DNA of 64,000 nucleotides from Effrenium voratum (lineage: Eukaryota > Sar > Dinophyceae > Suessiales > Symbiodiniaceae), in the NCBI GenBank assembly GCA_963377175.1, contig CAUJNA010001213.1, forward strand, positions 62,001 to 126,000. The letters run 5' to 3'. The position numbers were made by a program, and so were the translations under genes. The notes beneath the pieces are model-generated. The model was not told where the DNA came from, made no database searches, and was given only the letters and a program-made list of their open reading frames with translations. This document shows positions 1 through 10,895 of the stretch, in pieces; positions within the stretch are counted from its first letter, which is position 1, and each line of letters begins with the position of its first letter.

Positions 1-547
1 ATCCCCTAACCATCCAAACCACCAACAAATACAGTGGAGCTGAAGAATGACGGGGTTCCTTCTGGTTTTGCCCCCCGCTTGACAAACTGCTCCAACCAAC
101 GTGCAACAAGGTGGCCCTCAAAGCAGGGACACGTGTTGGGGGTGCGTCAATGGCTGTGAAGGAGAAGTGCGTCGAGCATTCGGAACGAGGCCTTGAGTGA
201 TGGGTTCACGGTTCCCTACTATGAACATGGTTTGCTGTTGGTAGGCTGCGATTTTCTCTTAAACATAGTATTTGTTTCCCTTGTTGGTTTTTTTAGATGG
301 TTCGAAGGGAGTCAATTTCACTCCTGGACATATATATATATATATATATGAGCCACGGACAAAACACACGAAGACCACTTTATCAAGGCGGGGTACGTTT
401 TTGCGTAGCACATGCCAAAACCATGGAAAACGATAAGGTCTCCCCCAAAAACGATAACCCTTAGCGAACACACGGCTCTATAACAACCCCTGCAGTTGCA
501 ACTTAGCTAGGGTGGGACCCTTGCGTGGCCACCGTAAAACGAGAAGG
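1..547. other. Non-coding lead-in with a partial family A element
   Basis: No gene recognised. Around 255-345 a degraded copy of element family A can be read (cccttgttggttttt, then a gggagtcaatttcactcctggac stretch, matching the family core), followed by a short TA microsatellite at about 331-349. Confidence 0.4.
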
Positions 548-1017
548 CGAGTCGCCACTTTCGAGCTGGAGCTGCCAAGGTGTGCTTCGTAAATACGACA
601 CTCGTACTGAGAAGTTGCGATTTTCGAGCTGGAGCTGCGGAAGTGTACTTCGCGTACTAGACTTGTGCTACAAAGTTGCGATTTTCGAGCTGGAGATGCG
701 GAAGTGTACTTCGCGTACTAGACTTGCACTACAAAGTTGCGATTTTCAAGCTGGAAATGTGGAAGTGCGCTTCGCGTACTAGACTTGTACTACAAAGTTG
801 CGATTTTCGAGCTGGAGCTGCGGAAGTGTGCCTCGCGTTGCACTACAAAGTTTCGATTTTCGAGCTGCAGATGCGGAAGTATACTTTTCGTACTAGACTT
901 GCACCACAAAGTTGCGATTTTCGTGCTGGAGATGCGGAAGTGTACTTCGCGTACTAGGATTGCACTACAAAGTTGCGATTTTCGAGCTGGAGCTGCGGAA
1001 GTGTACTTTGCGTACTA
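548..1017. repeat. 61-bp tandem satellite, array 1
   Basis: About eight copies of a 61-bp unit containing ctacaaagttgcgatttt, then cgagctggagctgcggaag, then tgtacttcgcgtactaga. Successive ATGs at 676 and 737 are exactly 61 bp apart. At 840 and elsewhere a unit is shortened. Because 61 is not a multiple of three, the array stays open in all + frames and yields repetitive ORFs that are not genes. Confidence 0.9.
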
Positions 1018-1059
1018 CCTAGGGCTTCAAGAACCTGTAAAAATGTCGTACCCTGACTA

Positions 1060-1130
1060 AAACATCGTGTTTTTTCTCGATTTTCTGAAAACATCGTGTT
1101 TTCAGGAAAAACATCGTGTTTTTGATAAAA
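1060..1130. repeat. Cluster of AAAACATCGTGTTTT hairpin motifs
   Basis: Three close copies of aaaacatcgtgtttt, where the arms aaaaca and tgtttt can pair around tcg. The same motif recurs at 1587-1621 and 2056-2099, so it brackets the spacer between the two satellite arrays. Confidence 0.7.
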
Positions 1131-2055
1131 CCCCTTAAAAATGGGCTTCTGAGGCCAAACACTCATTTGGAGCAAAGGGTCAAAGGCAAGGGTCGGGAGT
1201 GGATTCACACAGACATCACCCATTAAGATTTCAACTGAGGGCAACGCTCTATACTGAGTATGCTTCAAATTCTAAGGACCACATTGATGAGCCTGACAGC
1301 CAGGGTGTGCAGCTGGCTTCAGTCTTGAAGTACCTTTCACAGCAACAGGCACCTGAAGACTGGCGCCAGGTCATACCGAACCAGTTTGAAGGGGGTGCTG
1401 GAATCCGAAAGCTCCTTTTGGTGCAAAACAAGACCAGGTGACACTTTTGAGATTGTTTTTATCAATTTTGAGTTTTTTTTAGCAAATGGGGCGGGATCCT
1501 GGCGGCTAACCGCAGAAACCCGCAGAAAACCCGTAGAAACCCATAGAAAACCCGTAGAAACCCGTAGAAAGCCCGCAGCCCCAACCGAAAACATCGTGTT
1601 TTTGGAAAACATCGTGTTTTCTAACCCGTAGCTAAACCGTGGAGAACCCGTAGTAAAGCGTGGCAAAGCGTGGAAATTCTATGGGTTTTTCGGGTTCAAC
1701 CACGAATGCGCTAATTCGAGAATGTTGCTGGAAAACAACGAAGTCGTGAGCAAAAGCACGGTCTTTGCTTGAGCTTGCGCGCTGTTCGAAGCCAGCACGC
1801 CCTCATCATGGCACTGCTGCTTGACAAGTGTCATAAAACCGTGGTACTTTTGACTATTTGGGTCCCCGGCCTCCTTCTTTCAGGTTGGAGTTGCGAAAGA
1901 CGAGTGGCGAATGCGAAGCTGATTTCGTTGCGAGTGCAAAAGGGGAGGGCGATGGGAGATTCTGAGGTTGAGATGATGCTTTTGAGATCTTTTGAGAACG
2001 GATGACGAGTTGAAGGAATGTATGGGAAACTGCTTGAAATCGAAAATGCGGTGTT
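1131..2055. other. Spacer between satellite arrays
   Basis: Contains an 80-codon ORF at 1199-1441 of unknown nature and a short tandem run of an 11-bp-like unit (cccgtagaaa variants) at about 1510-1580, plus two hairpin motifs at 1587-1621. No product recognised. Confidence 0.4.
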
Positions 2056-2129
2056 TCCCGAAAACATCGTGTTTTCCCAAAAAACATCGTGTTTTTTGTA
2101 GGTATGACATTTTCATCGGTTTTTGAGGC

Positions 2130-2842
2130 TCCTGGTAGACTTGTACTACAAAGTTTCGATTTTCGAGCTGGAGCTGCGGAAGTGTACTTCGCGTACTAGA
2201 CTGTTACTACAAAGTTGCGATTTTCGAGCTGGAGCGCTGTGGAAGTGTACTTCCCGTACTAGACTTGTACTACAAAGTTGCGATTTTCGAGCTGGAGCTG
2301 CGGAAGTTTACTTCGCGTACTAGACTTGTGCTACAAAGTTGCGACTTTCGAGCTGGAGCTGCGGACGTGTACTTCGTGTACTAGACTTGTACTACAAAGT
2401 TGCGATTTTCGAGCTGGAGCTGCGGCAGTGTACTTAGCGTACTAGACTTGTACTACAAAGTTGCGATTTCCGAGCTGGAGATGCGGAAGTGTACTTCGCG
2501 CACTAGACTTGTACTACAAAGTTGCGACTTTCGAGCTGGAGATTCGGAAGTGTACTTCGCTTACTAGACTTGTACTACAAAGTTGCGATTTTCGAGCTGG
2601 AGATGCGGAAGTGTACTTCGTACTACAAAGTTGCGATTTTCGAGCTGGAGCTGCGGAAGTGTACTTCGCGTACTAGACTTGTACTACAAAGTTGCGATTC
2701 TCGAGCTGGAGATGCGGAAGTGTACTTGTCGTACTAGACTTGTACTACAAAGTTGCGATTTTCGAGCTGGAGCTGCGGAAGTGTGCTTCGCGTACTAGAC
2801 TTGTACTACAAAGTTGCGATTTTCGAGCCGGATCTGCCAAAG
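2130..2842. repeat. 61-bp tandem satellite, array 2
   Basis: About twelve copies of the same 61-bp unit as array 1, in the same orientation, with ATG-bearing copies at 2461, 2522 and 2583 spaced by 61 bp. One copy near 2612-2625 is internally deleted. Preceded at 2056-2099 by two AAAACATCGTGTTTT motifs. Confidence 0.9.
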
Positions 2843-2933
2843 CTCGAAAACACTGTAAAACGATAAGGTCTCCCCCAAAAACGATAACGTTCAAAAAAGT
2901 ACTAGGGCCAAGTAAAGTGTTTCGTCCGCTCCT

Positions 2934-3020
2934 CATATATATATATATATATGTATATATTCTAAATATACATATATATATATGTGTGTGTGTATGTATA
3001 TATATATATACACATACATA
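2934..3020. repeat. TA/TG microsatellite
   Basis: Alternating TA runs interrupted by TG runs. Short ORFs rich in Ile, Tyr, Val and Cys on both strands here are artefacts of the repeat. Confidence 0.85.
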
Positions 3021-3092
3021 TATCTGTGCTTTTTCCAAGAGGGGGCAAACCACGGCAATGGACGCCGCTCCATGCGGGGGGGGGAATTCTGG

Positions 3093-3158
3093 AGGCCCGG
3101 AAGCTCCGGAAGCGGGGGGATGGACAGCTGACGGGCCCAGAGGAGGAGAGCGGCTGTG
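3093..3158 (+). CDS. Candidate orphan exon resembling the 48-residue repeat
   Basis: After ctggag the + strand reads ARKLRKRGDGQLTGPEEES. This resembles the second half of the helical repeat seen from 23 kb on ([15 protein letters not shown]), and the acceptor fits AG|G. The donor is not clear and no neighbouring exon was found, so it could be a decayed copy or chance. Confidence 0.3.
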
Positions 3159-3164
3159 AGTTGG

Positions 3165-3325
3165 GAGGAGGCTTTTGGGTGGGGGGAGGGTTGGGGACTT
3201 AGGGGTTGGGGGGACTTGGGGGTGTTTGGGGGAAGGGGGTTGGGGACTTGGGGACTTACTTGGGGACTTACTTGGGGACTTGGGGGGTTTGGGGGGTTTG
3301 GGGGTTTGGTGGTGGTGGGTTTAGT
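3165..3325. repeat. G-rich tract
   Basis: Runs of three to six G separated by tt, act or a, for example ggggacttggggacttac units in tandem. It has the form of a G-quadruplex-prone tract. No gene. Confidence 0.7.
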
Positions 3326-3375
3326 TTCCATTTGACCCACTTTTGTAGTTAGTCGCTTTTAGCGGGGCTGAGGGC
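3309..3375. mobile_element. Family D element (partial)
   Basis: Carries the family core ggtttagtttccatttgacc and agttagtcgcttttagcggg, shared with copies at 10730, 28079, 54572 and 56080. Confidence 0.55.
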
Positions 3376-3379
3376 AGCC

Positions 3380-3530
3380 CAGAAGGATCTCCACCCCCTT
3401 CAAAATTGTTTATTTGGGGGAGGGGGGATTTCGACCCTGGAGATCTCCATTGAGAGTTCCATTTTCCCTTTTGTGGGGAAGACTGAACAAATGGAATTGT
3501 GGGACCCCCCACTCCCCTCCCCCTTAAGGT
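3380..3530. mobile_element. Family E element
   Basis: Carries gagatctccatt, ccattttcccttttgtgggg, agactgaa and a terminal ccccttaaggta. Related copies are at 53518-53660 and 59775-59905, with fragments at 10833-10895 and 20405-20450. Flanked by further G-rich sequence at 3530-3610. Confidence 0.65.
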
Positions 3531-3825
3531 AGGGGGGATTTTGGTGGTGGACTTGGGTTTTGGGGAGAGGGTTGGGGACTTGGGGGGTTGGGGGGTTGGG
3601 GGGGGTTATTTTTTTTTGGAGGCCCATGGGGGGTAACCCCTCCCACCCATTAACATTGAACCGTTCGACGTTCGGGGTCCGGCCCCTTTAGAAGGAAGCT
3701 GGTCCAAACCGCGCGCCGATCGAACGGTTCCATGTGAAAAGGGGCAGCGTAGGTGAAAGCAGTTTTTGCAGGCCCAGGGCGTGAAGGCTGGGTTCTTCCG
3801 TTGGGCTTTGTGTCCAAAGGGACTC

Positions 3826-3940
3826 CTCCATTTGCTTAAGTTTTTTTTCTTTTTTTTTTTTCCCCCTTGCTGGTTTTAAAGGGAAACTATCACTACTGGA
3901 AGTTATTTTATTTTTTCTGGGGGGCTTAAGCAAATGGAAG
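3826..3940. mobile_element. Family A element (MITE/introner-like)
   Basis: Bounded by tccatttgcttaag and its inverted copy cttaagcaaatggaag, with the family core ggttttaaagggaaactatc and actactggaa. No coding capacity. Together with the other family A copies it defines a non-autonomous element of about 110 bp. Confidence 0.85.
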
Positions 3941-4517
3941 GACTGAACCCCTTTTGGGATGAAAGTGAAACACCAAGCCAGCAGCCAGCCACCACTGGTA
4001 AAGTCGACTTTGAGTCGCCGAAGCATCAGGGCTGGGCGGAGACCCTTTTTGGGCCCCAACATGGGGGTTGTCGTTTTTTTTTTTTTTTGGGGGGGGGGTT
4101 TCCCAAGCATCCAAAACGACATCGACATGTCGACGAATTGGAGGGGGCGGCGCAGAGTTGTGCCTTTTGAAATTCTTTGGGAAGTTCAAGGGGTTGAGGC
4201 TGGGGCCTTTGTTGCAAAGGAGCCCCCCATCCAACGCAGGAGGTTTGCCACCCCATGTTTGGCCAAACATCCCAAGTGACAGGTGCTTCGTGCAGCGTTC
4301 CCCGCTTTTCTCCCTTAAAGCTCTAAAACGTGGAGTTGAACATCACTATTTCGGCAAAGTAATAAGCGAGCTTTCTTTTAGCTTGAACTTTTTACACGGA
4401 CATTTCTGCCTTGTCACTTGCCAGGTCCTAAGTATATACAGCGACGCCCCCATGCGTTCCATGGGGAAATACCTACTTCCGCGCCTCGCTTCGCCGGGTG
4501 CCCTGCGCGGTGCGGAG

Positions 4518-4547
4518 GACTTGCAGCGCATGGTGCGGAACGCCCAG
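4518..4547 (+). CDS. Candidate short exon, helical repeat type
   Basis: In a locally GC-rich patch after gcggag the frame reads DLQRMVRNAQ, followed by gt at 4548 or by an open frame to a stop near 4598. It resembles the xEVExAQ end of a 48-residue repeat unit. No adjoining exons were seen. Confidence 0.25.
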
Positions 4548-4915
4548 GTGGCGTTCCAGGGCCTCTTCCGCGAAGAGCCGCTGGCCCCGGCCGTCTGAGG
4601 AGTCAACGCGATAGCGAGAGAATCACTCCGCGTCAGCGAGCGAGCGAGGCAATGTTTGTTTTGTTTGGGGGGTTTGGAGTGAGAAGCGGATTGAACGGGT
4701 TCCCCAGGAAGCTGGTGGGTTTGGTTTTGATGGCCGGGGTCGCACCGGTTTGTGGAAACCCTTTTTCCAGCACCCAAGTACTGCTTTTTGCAGAGTGCTG
4801 GGGATGTTGGGCACGGGAACAAGCAGTGGGTTTGGGGGGTGCTGGTTTGGGGCCCAGACTGGCGCAGCTGTTTGGTGTCACATCACCTTGTTTTATGCGA
4901 GTAAAACGACCATGA

Positions 4916-4965
4916 AGGCTCCCTTTAAAGGGTTTCCGGGGTGCTAGACAGGGCGCATGCCCATG
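4916..4965. repeat. Family I dispersed repeat
   Basis: Reads ggctccctttaaagggtttc, then ggggtgctagacagggcgcatgc; a second copy is at 21617-21662. The internal ccctttaaaggg is a perfect palindrome. Confidence 0.6.
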
Positions 4966-5602
4966 TGTTTTTCTTCTTTTTTTCACAAGTAGACAGAAGT
5001 AGGCACAAATTCAAGCCTGAATGATGTCCAGCCGATCCCCGCATAAAATTCAGAGCCACAATTCGCCGAGGAGGCCCAACAAAATTGATATTTTCTGAAT
5101 GGTTCCAGACTGGAGTGGTTCTCGTGAAGCGTGGGGTGGCCGGCTGGTTGTGGCAATGGCAATAGAGGGGACATGAGCAGGGTTCTAAATGCAGTTTTGG
5201 CAGCGTAGCTTCTCCCCTGTTTTGGTGACAACAAGTGTGTTTTTTTTGTTGTTCCGCGGGTGTTCCATATTTGTCATTTTAACCAGCAACAAGTTTAACA
5301 TGGTTTAACTTTTTGCCGGGGGTCCTTTTCGTCAGAGCAAAACAAATTCTGCCCTTTGTTCCCCTGAAAGTCCACTGGGGTATATGGCGAAGGACTTTTT
5401 GCAGCTTTCCAGATGTACAGATTAGGCGCTTCAAGGCCTAGGCAAGGGATTTGCCCAAGAGGCCTTTGAAGCACGAGAGTTGTTCTTTATTCTTCTTGTA
5501 GCTGCAGTTTGTTGTGTTGTTAGTCTACTGTAACTTCGGCTCTTGCAGTACCCCACATAGCTTGTGAGCAAAGTCTTCCATGCTGAATAGTCATATTGCT
5601 CT
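4966..5602. other. No gene recognised
   Basis: Unique-looking sequence without a splice-consistent coding block or known element. Confidence 0.4.
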
Positions 5603-5728
5603 AGGGGTTGATTCCCCATTCTTTCCAACCATTGTTCTTTGAACAAACCAGCTCTTTTTTCCGGGTTTCCGGTGGTTTTCTAGAAAGAAGGATCCCTGGA
5701 AAGAATGGGGAAGGTACCCCTGAAATAT
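5603..5728. mobile_element. Family G element
   Basis: Ends are inverted copies: ccccattctttcca near 5612 and tggaaagaatgggg near 5697, followed by aaggtacccctga. Other copies are at 40799-40985 and 42788-42926, both inside pirin introns. Confidence 0.7.
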
Positions 5729-7159
5729 TGCATGACTTTGGGACACTCAGCGAGGAGCTGCAAGAGGAATCTGTCGCACCGCGCGCCGCGTGAAGAGGGG
5801 CTATGAGCCGATTGAGCGGTGCTTGGAAGAACCTGGGGGCAAAACGAGCTGGGGCGATGGAGTAGCAAGGCTTTGGACACATTCAGCCTCGATACTCCTT
5901 CAGGGATCCAAAAAGCAAAGCTTTGTATAATTGCCAGGTGCTAAATGGCTCATAACTAGCAATTTACCCAAACGGAAGCTCACTGGTGACGATTTTTTCC
6001 AGATGCGCACTCAGAATGGTTTTTGATGATGTAAAGATGTTCTGTTGCCCAAGGCGCATCGACCTCAAACGACTTGTTGTCCCCTGTTTTGGTTTCCCCA
6101 TGTTTCTAGCCTTGGCAACCCAAAAGGTGATCACCTGGACTCAGTCCAAGGGCTCTTTTTGGTTGACCGCTTTGGTGAATGAACCGTTGGTCCGGTGAAC
6201 CTTTGGTTTGCAGGTCCTTCGTCACGTAAGCAGTTGGCATATGTTCGTATATTTATTGTTAGCGGGTGGCTCTGCAAGCGTGCAGGCGCACGGAGGTGTC
6301 AGTTGTCAAAATAGAACCGAGCCCCCAGTGACAGGCTTGTGCTTTTTGTTCAAGCCATGCCGTTGAACTATTTGTCTTTTCGCACCGAGGGCGACTATAG
6401 AATCAGGCACCCCTCAAAGTCCCCATCCCTTCTAAGGCGGGGATGTCCCAGTTGCAAAATTCGCCAAGCGCCACGTTACGACGTAGGCCGTTGCGCCGTG
6501 CAACAGTTCACGCGCAAAGGAAACATCAAACGCTTGTACATAGCCGCAGTGCCGAGGCAGGATAATTTTCAGGCAAGGCTCGCACAGGTACCAGGCCCCT
6601 TTGAGCAAGCAACCTCCAGGGAAAACAAGCAGCCTCACAGGAGTGAAATGAGCTGAAGGCAACATGTCGGAATTCCATGAAGCTTCTTTTCTTCGTACTT
6701 TTTTTTTTTTCACGGCCCTGGTTTGCAGTCGGTGAAGAATAAGTCTTGTAGTTTTGGGCGGTCAAATGTGCTACGGGGTAGATGAAGGTCAGGGGACAAG
6801 CCAACCCAGAAAGAGTGCGGCCGCTCAAATCAACCGATCTTCTCTGCGGGACCTCTCTGAGTACCTGTAAAATTCCTGCACCTTGCGCTGCATGAGCCAC
6901 TGCGATTTTTGCAGGTCCGGGATGTGTGGGCTGAACATGTCGCAGACTCAAGGCTCAACAAGCCGTTGCAACTTCCACTGTCCCGCCCCTGCAATCTTTG
7001 TGGCGGCTGGTGTGTTTTTGGTCGTCCGGGAGGCTGGCTGCTTTAGGCGCGCCGAATCGGTCGGTTCGCCAAGTGGATGGGGGTTTGGATTGAGGTTGTT
7101 CTTTCGAATTGCAGAGCTGACCGGAGGTGAGATGATGCAATGGGCAACCAGTACTTCAT
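5729..7159. other. No gene recognised
   Basis: Several open frames of about 100 codons on both strands overlap each other with no recognisable motif or matching splice sites. Confidence 0.4.
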
Positions 7160-7243
7160 ATACTTACCTCTTAAAAACACAACTTTCCAACTTTTTGGGG
7201 GTAGGTTAACTTCCCCAATCCTTGGAGCTTTAAGGGGTAAGTA
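7160..7243. mobile_element. Family F element
   Basis: Bounded by cttacctcttaaaaacacaa and cttggagctttaaggggtaag, whose ttacctcttaaa and tttaaggggtaa ends are inverted near-copies. Shared with 12972-13076 and 21678-21788. Confidence 0.7.
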
Positions 7244-9236
7244 TTCCTGGTTCATCAACGGGGCGTCCAATTCATTTGAGGGGATCTAGGGGACTCAAGG
7301 GGAACGCGCACGGCCTCTAGATTTGGGTTCCAATGAATCCGCGATGCAAATTCAATCTTCAAGCTTAAGGATGAAGGTCCCCCTCTCACGGGTTCCACAG
7401 CCGAGGTTGGAACACGGAAGTACTCAAGGTGAGCAGACCCCATATCCAAAAGGCCATTTAGTCTTTCTCAACTGGGTCCTGTGCACTCCCATGATTCCGA
7501 AGTTGGCAGCTTGCAGCGCAGCCCGCGATGATTTCAAGACGAAAAGATGTCCAGGGGTGCTGGCGAAGGTTGGGGAGAGGACAGTCTTTTGCTAGGTGCT
7601 CCTCCCAAAGGTTCGCTATATTTCCCTTCTGGTGGTTTTAATTACACATCACATTTTTTGCCCCATGAAAGGTGAGTATCCCTTGGTGGGAGTGGTGTTT
7701 TAAGGGCAAAAAAAGGGAGCCCTGTAGGAGCCCTGCTCAACAGGAAAGCAGTCGAATTCACTCTGAAACTTTCTTTTGAGGTAAGGGGTCATATATTTTT
7801 TGGAGGGTACCTTTTTAAAGGACAGCCAAAAGGATCCCCCCCCCCCATTTTTCCATTTTTTTTGGGGCCTCGTGGTTTGACACGTGACCAGGGATGATGG
7901 GGCTCTTTGTCCATCAGGGGTTTCGAGCGCAGGTGCTCCTCTGGACTGTACAGCTTCCCCAAATATCCTGTGCGTTCCAGGTCTGGTCTCCCGAGACTTG
8001 GGAAGAACCCAGCCAACATCGCACTTCAATCAGGTGATGTGCTCTCTACCTTCTCGCCCTTTCTTGCGAGGAGCCCTGTTTCAAATCCACCTCCAAGCAG
8101 AAAACGGTTTCTCCGATGCTCTGCGTGCCTCGTGGCTCAAGCTTGGGCAGACATGAGGCACCCCATGCCGCGCAAGGAACCAGATGCCGTCACGCCAAGC
8201 ACCGCCCCAAAAAAACCGAGCGCCGCGATGAAGAGGAGCTCCAGCCCGGATAGACCAGGCGGCAGCCGAAGCCGATCGAGACGCGGAAGACCTGGTGCTT
8301 TGTTTTTTTTTTTTTTTTTTCATTTGTGTTGGGCAAGGGGGGAAGCTTCCAAAAGAAAACACTGACATGTCCCCCGAAATCGTCGACCTCGGGCCTTGAC
8401 TTTGTGTGGGCCAGGATAATCACAGGTCAAGATTTTAGGGAGATCAATGTTCAAGCGATGAGCTGCCTTTTTTTTCCGGTTTGGCATGCGCTGAGTCTTG
8501 CAGGCTCGCCCTACCCGATCTCCACCATCAAGGCATCTGGGGCGGAATGGGACGGAGGTTCAGCCAGCTGGGCGATATCCGAGTTTGCCTTGAAGGAAGC
8601 TGTCACCAGGATCTCCGTCACATTCTACGCTTGATGCCCCTGCCAGACTGCAAGTCAGAGGAAACCATCCAGTTGACCTGGGTGCTGCGATGTTCGTATG
8701 GCTTACTTGGCCCCTGGAATCCAGTCCCGGCCCCTGGAATCCAAGTTATGGCTCCATGTCCCCCGTGAAGGCTCAGAAAAAGGAAAACCGATCTTGGCAT
8801 GTGGCAGTAAGGGGCTCCCACAGTGGTCTGCCGCAAGCGTTCGGCTTCCCAAGCTGAACAGGGTGCCCTACAAAAGCCACAAGCCATCCGGTGAGGCGGG
8901 GCCCAAGTTCTCCTTCGGCCTCGCGCTTGGCGAGCGCCAAGATGGGTTAAGGGTCACAAGGGTCCGAAGGCTGCCTTTGGGTGCCTTGTTGGTTGGTTGC
9001 TTTTGAAAGGGAAACACAAAGGAACCCAACCCATTTTTTTGGGCCAGCCACCCAGAAACGGGTTTGCTCCTCAATGGATAGATTCGGCGATGAATTTCAC
9101 CTGAGTGCTTGGTGGACATGAATCCCCACAAACAACTGTCAGCCACGGAAGGGTCCCCTCATCCCCTTGTAAAGCAGATCCTCTTGGCCCCATTCGCATT
9201 ACGGTGCTAGCGGGCACCGTGACCCGACCATACGAA
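7244..9236. other. No confident gene; possible decayed repeat exon near 8220-8300
   Basis: At 8219-8251 one frame reads RRDEEELQPG then stop; shifted by one base the next stretch reads DQAAAEADRDAEDLV to about 8300. This has the composition of the helical repeat but needs a frameshift, so at best it is a broken copy. A poly(T) tract of 19 follows at about 8302. The rest shows no supported feature. Confidence 0.3.
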
Positions 9237-9305
9237 TTAATCTCTCCCCCCTATTAATAAATACGGCCCCCCCCTATTATAAATAAATCCTCCCAAATAA
9301 TCCCT

Positions 9306-9334
9306 CCCAAATATATATATATATATATATATAT
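9306..9334. repeat. TA microsatellite
   Basis: Fourteen or so TA repeats just after a run of cctcccaaataat repeats. Confidence 0.8.
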
Positions 9335-10569
9335 AATTTGTGCTTTTGGGGTTGGGCTTTTTTGCTTTTCCAACAATGTGAGGGTTCACATAGGATTTGG
9401 AGGAAATGGATTGAATTGTAAGGTCCGCGAGTAAGCGGTTTAATAAGGACATTTTATGTACAATTATGTTTGTTTTTCAGTTTACTGGTTGTTTGCTTGC
9501 AGCCAGGCAGGTTAGCCAGCATGTACGGGGGAGAGACAGTCGCAGCTTAAAAGTGGGGCTGGAAGCTTGTTAAAAGTGCCCCCTAATAAGGGTTCCAAGA
9601 CTTGAGGCACCCAACGTGCCCTTTTTTTAGGTACGAGAACAAAACGCTCGAATTACCGATTTCTGCTCGACCCCCAAAAAAACGCTCGCCCCCCAAAAAA
9701 CGCTCGACCACATCCCCTTCTTCCATCCAGGGGAAGGCGGGATTGTTACGCTTAAAAAAAAAAAGCACTCGTTTGCGGATATTTGCGCTCGTTTTGCGGA
9801 TATTTGCGCTCGTTTTGCACTTTGATTTCTGCTCGCTCCTTTTGAATATTCAGCGACCGGTCATCTTGGAGGACCGACCAGCCCGGTTTTGGGAAAAACG
9901 CTCGAAGCAGGAAAAAGTGTACGGTTACCATATTTTGGTGACGACCCCTGATTTTGCAATATGTTTGGGCTAAGGGCAGAAATTTATGTAACGAAGGGTG
10001 CTCCAGGAATTGGTTTAGTATTGGCGCAATTAAAAATCAATTGTGCGGAGTGGAAATCTGGTCCCGGGCCCCGGATTTCCATTTTTTATTAGTTGGGGTC
10101 CTTCATTAATAGGGGGAAGAGATTACTGAATAGTTGGAGAGTCTACCTTTGATTTTAGGGATCACCACCCAAGGTTTGGGGGCATGTGATTTTATGTCCG
10201 CACCTGTTTGTCTTCTTTAGTTAGCCAGCTTCATTCTGTAGACACTTTTTTGGGGGGGAGGGGGTGCCACATAGTTTGTAACAACGGGTTCCTGGACTGT
10301 AGACTTTTTTGGAAAGACAACTTTAGGTACAACCAAGAAGTTTAGATTACCCCAGTAATAGATCCCGGCTTGATAAATGTTGCCGGAATCATACGGTGGC
10401 GTTGCCCCTCAAAGGCGAGCTTCAGATCTGGTGCCGGTTATGACATTTCTCAGCTTCACATTACATGTCCACAAGCGACCCTTCCCCTCCAGCATTGGGA
10501 GTGTTGTTTCACCCCGCCCAGTTCATGTGTATATAAGAAATCGGGTCCCGATTTCTTCACATTTGTTTT
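9335..10569. other. No gene recognised; cctcg/cgctcg-rich stretch
   Basis: At 9640-9910 the word acgctcg or gcgctcg recurs many times at irregular spacing (for example ttgcgctcgttttgcggat twice near 9770-9800). Otherwise nothing supported. Confidence 0.35.
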
Positions 10570-10700
10570 TTTACCCAGAGGCTCCCAATTGATGCAGGGC
10601 CTTCAAACAACCTGGTTTGAGACCCCCAAACTCCGGAAGAAGGTGTCGAATGGAGGGGTCGGGTCTTCCGTTGCAAGGTCCAGGAGCCTCTGGGTACTAC
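10570..10700. mobile_element. Family H element
   Basis: Bounded by acccagaggctccc and the inverted ggagcctctgggt, with ccttcaaacaacctgg near the start. A second copy is at 26920-27040. Confidence 0.75.
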
Positions 10701-10729
10701 AATTTCCTTCTTTGACCCGCTGAACTCGG

Positions 10730-10830
10730 TGGCTCCCAGCCATCCGGTTCCTTAGCCTTTTAGACTTTTAGTGTTTAGTGGTAGTTTCCATTTAACCCAC
10801 TAAAAGTTAGTCGCTTTTAGCGGGGGATCT
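10730..10830. mobile_element. Family D element
   Basis: ggctcccagccatccggttc, then ccttttagacttttagtgtt, then agtcgcttttagcgggggatc. Closest relatives are at 28079 and 56080. Followed directly by a fragment of family E (10833-10895). Confidence 0.7.
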
Positions 10831-10895
10831 GAGACCCCACCCCCTCAAAAATGGAATTGGGGGCCCCCCACCCCCCTTCCCCTTAAGGTAGGGGG

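Noticed and set aside
525..1060. Overlapping ORFs in the 61-bp satellite
   Set aside because: Same peptide pattern in all three frames; a consequence of the 61-bp period.
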